From the NCBI RefSeq assembly GCF_003096195.1, contig NZ_CP023004.1:1034501-1098500 (forward strand): a DNA stretch of 64,000 nt. The letters run 5' to 3'. Origin of the DNA: Ereboglobus luteus (GTDB taxonomy: Bacteria; Verrucomicrobiota; Verrucomicrobiia; Opitutales; Opitutaceae). Made by a program: the position numbers and the translations under genes. Every line of letters begins with the position of its first letter. Within the stretch, counting starts at the first letter, position 1. Positions 63,707 through 64,000 of the stretch are shown piece by piece. The notes beneath the pieces are model-generated. The model searched no databases, was not told the origin of the DNA, and saw only the letters and a list, made by a program, of their open reading frames with translations.

Positions 63707-64000
63707 TTAGAATTTATAGCTTACGTCGGCGTAAATGACACGTCCGTAGGCGCCATAGGTTCCAATGTCCGCGTAGCTGTCAAACCATGTCCATGTCGTC
63801 GGGGGCATTTTATTGAATGCATTATTACAACCAAGACGAGCAGTCAGTCCTTTCATAACGCCTTTGCGGAATGTATAGCCGACAGCCAGGTCGATGCTCG
63901 TGTAGTCATCAACTTTTCCGTATTTTTCGGCACTATAAACCTCGTGCATTTTGGGGATGTAGGTTCCGAACAGAGAGGCATTCCAATCTCCATAGTTCCA
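63707..64000 (-). CDS. TonB-dependent receptor, C-terminal part
   Basis: The last 97 or so residues of a TonB-dependent outer-membrane receptor; the rest lies beyond the right edge. The strands DYTSIDLAVGYTFRKG and TARLGCNNAFNKMPP are typical of the late barrel, and the product ends in YKF, the C-terminal aromatic signature needed for assembly. The substrate is unknown. The frame remains open to the window edge. Confidence 0.85.
   Translation of the reverse strand, partial: WNYGDWNASLFGTYIPKMHEVYSAEKYGKVDDYTSIDLAVGYTFRKGVMKGLTARLGCNNAFNKMPPTTWTWFDSYADIGTYGAYGRVIYADVSYKF

Overview
The window (about 60% G+C) looks like a chromosomal segment of a Gram-negative member of the Verrucomicrobiota, most likely family Opitutaceae. 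The placement rests on LPS genes (kdsB, a heptose-7-phosphate kinase, a heptose-bisphosphate phosphatase), a TonB-dependent receptor, a very large autotransporter with Chlamydia-Pmp-type repeats, a DUF1080 protein, a GxxExxY protein, and many palindromic intergenic repeats. It is an inference from gene content; no 16S gene is present.

Layout. 1-2.7 kb: a partial membrane protein, tRNA-Gly(GCC) with an integrase relic lying against it, and a cardiolipin synthase. 2.8-11.4 kb: prolyl oligopeptidase, EamA transporter, small lipoprotein, alginate-lyase-like protein, GH88 unsaturated uronyl hydrolase, gpsA, and a DUF1080 protein; this includes a small uronic-acid polysaccharide module. 11.4-12.4 kb: an A+T-rich islet with an orphan nuclease-like gene and a gene remnant. 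12.5-26.8 kb: mostly housekeeping genes (alaS, leuB, HPr, kdsB, acyl-ACP thioesterase, pdxH, PAP2 phosphatase, U32 peptidase, an orphan adenine methylase, purU), with a GxxExxY gene enclosed by inverted repeats between alaS and leuB. 26.9-40 kb: Fe-S assembly split over two loci, sufU-sufS and fur-like-sufC-sufB-sufD-sufT, separated by the autotransporter, a prepilin peptidase and a GYF-like protein. 40-45.6 kb: a rhombosortase-like protease, two small A+T-rich membrane proteins, a VIT/vWA protein with a GlyGly-CTERM-like tail, and a divergent sigma-54 activator. 45.8-52 kb: fabF, CBS-type pyrophosphatase, methyltransferase, quinone oxidoreductase, LysE exporter. 52-54.7 kb: two exopolysaccharide glycosyltransferases. 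54.8-57.7 kb: ECF sigma, anti-sigma and DUF4097 operon with two apparent reading-frame breaks. 57.9-64 kb: DUF192, aminopeptidase, heptose genes, rmuC, DUF167 and the end of a TonB-dependent receptor.

The most unusual feature is the repeat content. Several unrelated families of inverted repeats, each arm built from short near-tandem units, occupy gaps between co-directional genes. One family (core CCACGGAG) occurs as a pair of arms around the PD-(D/E)XK-type GxxExxY gene, as two short gene-less hairpins and as one single arm, which suggests a nuclease-linked miniature element. A second candidate system is the rhombosortase and VIT/vWA pair, which looks like a local protease-substrate module. 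All readings are from sequence inspection only; no database search was run.
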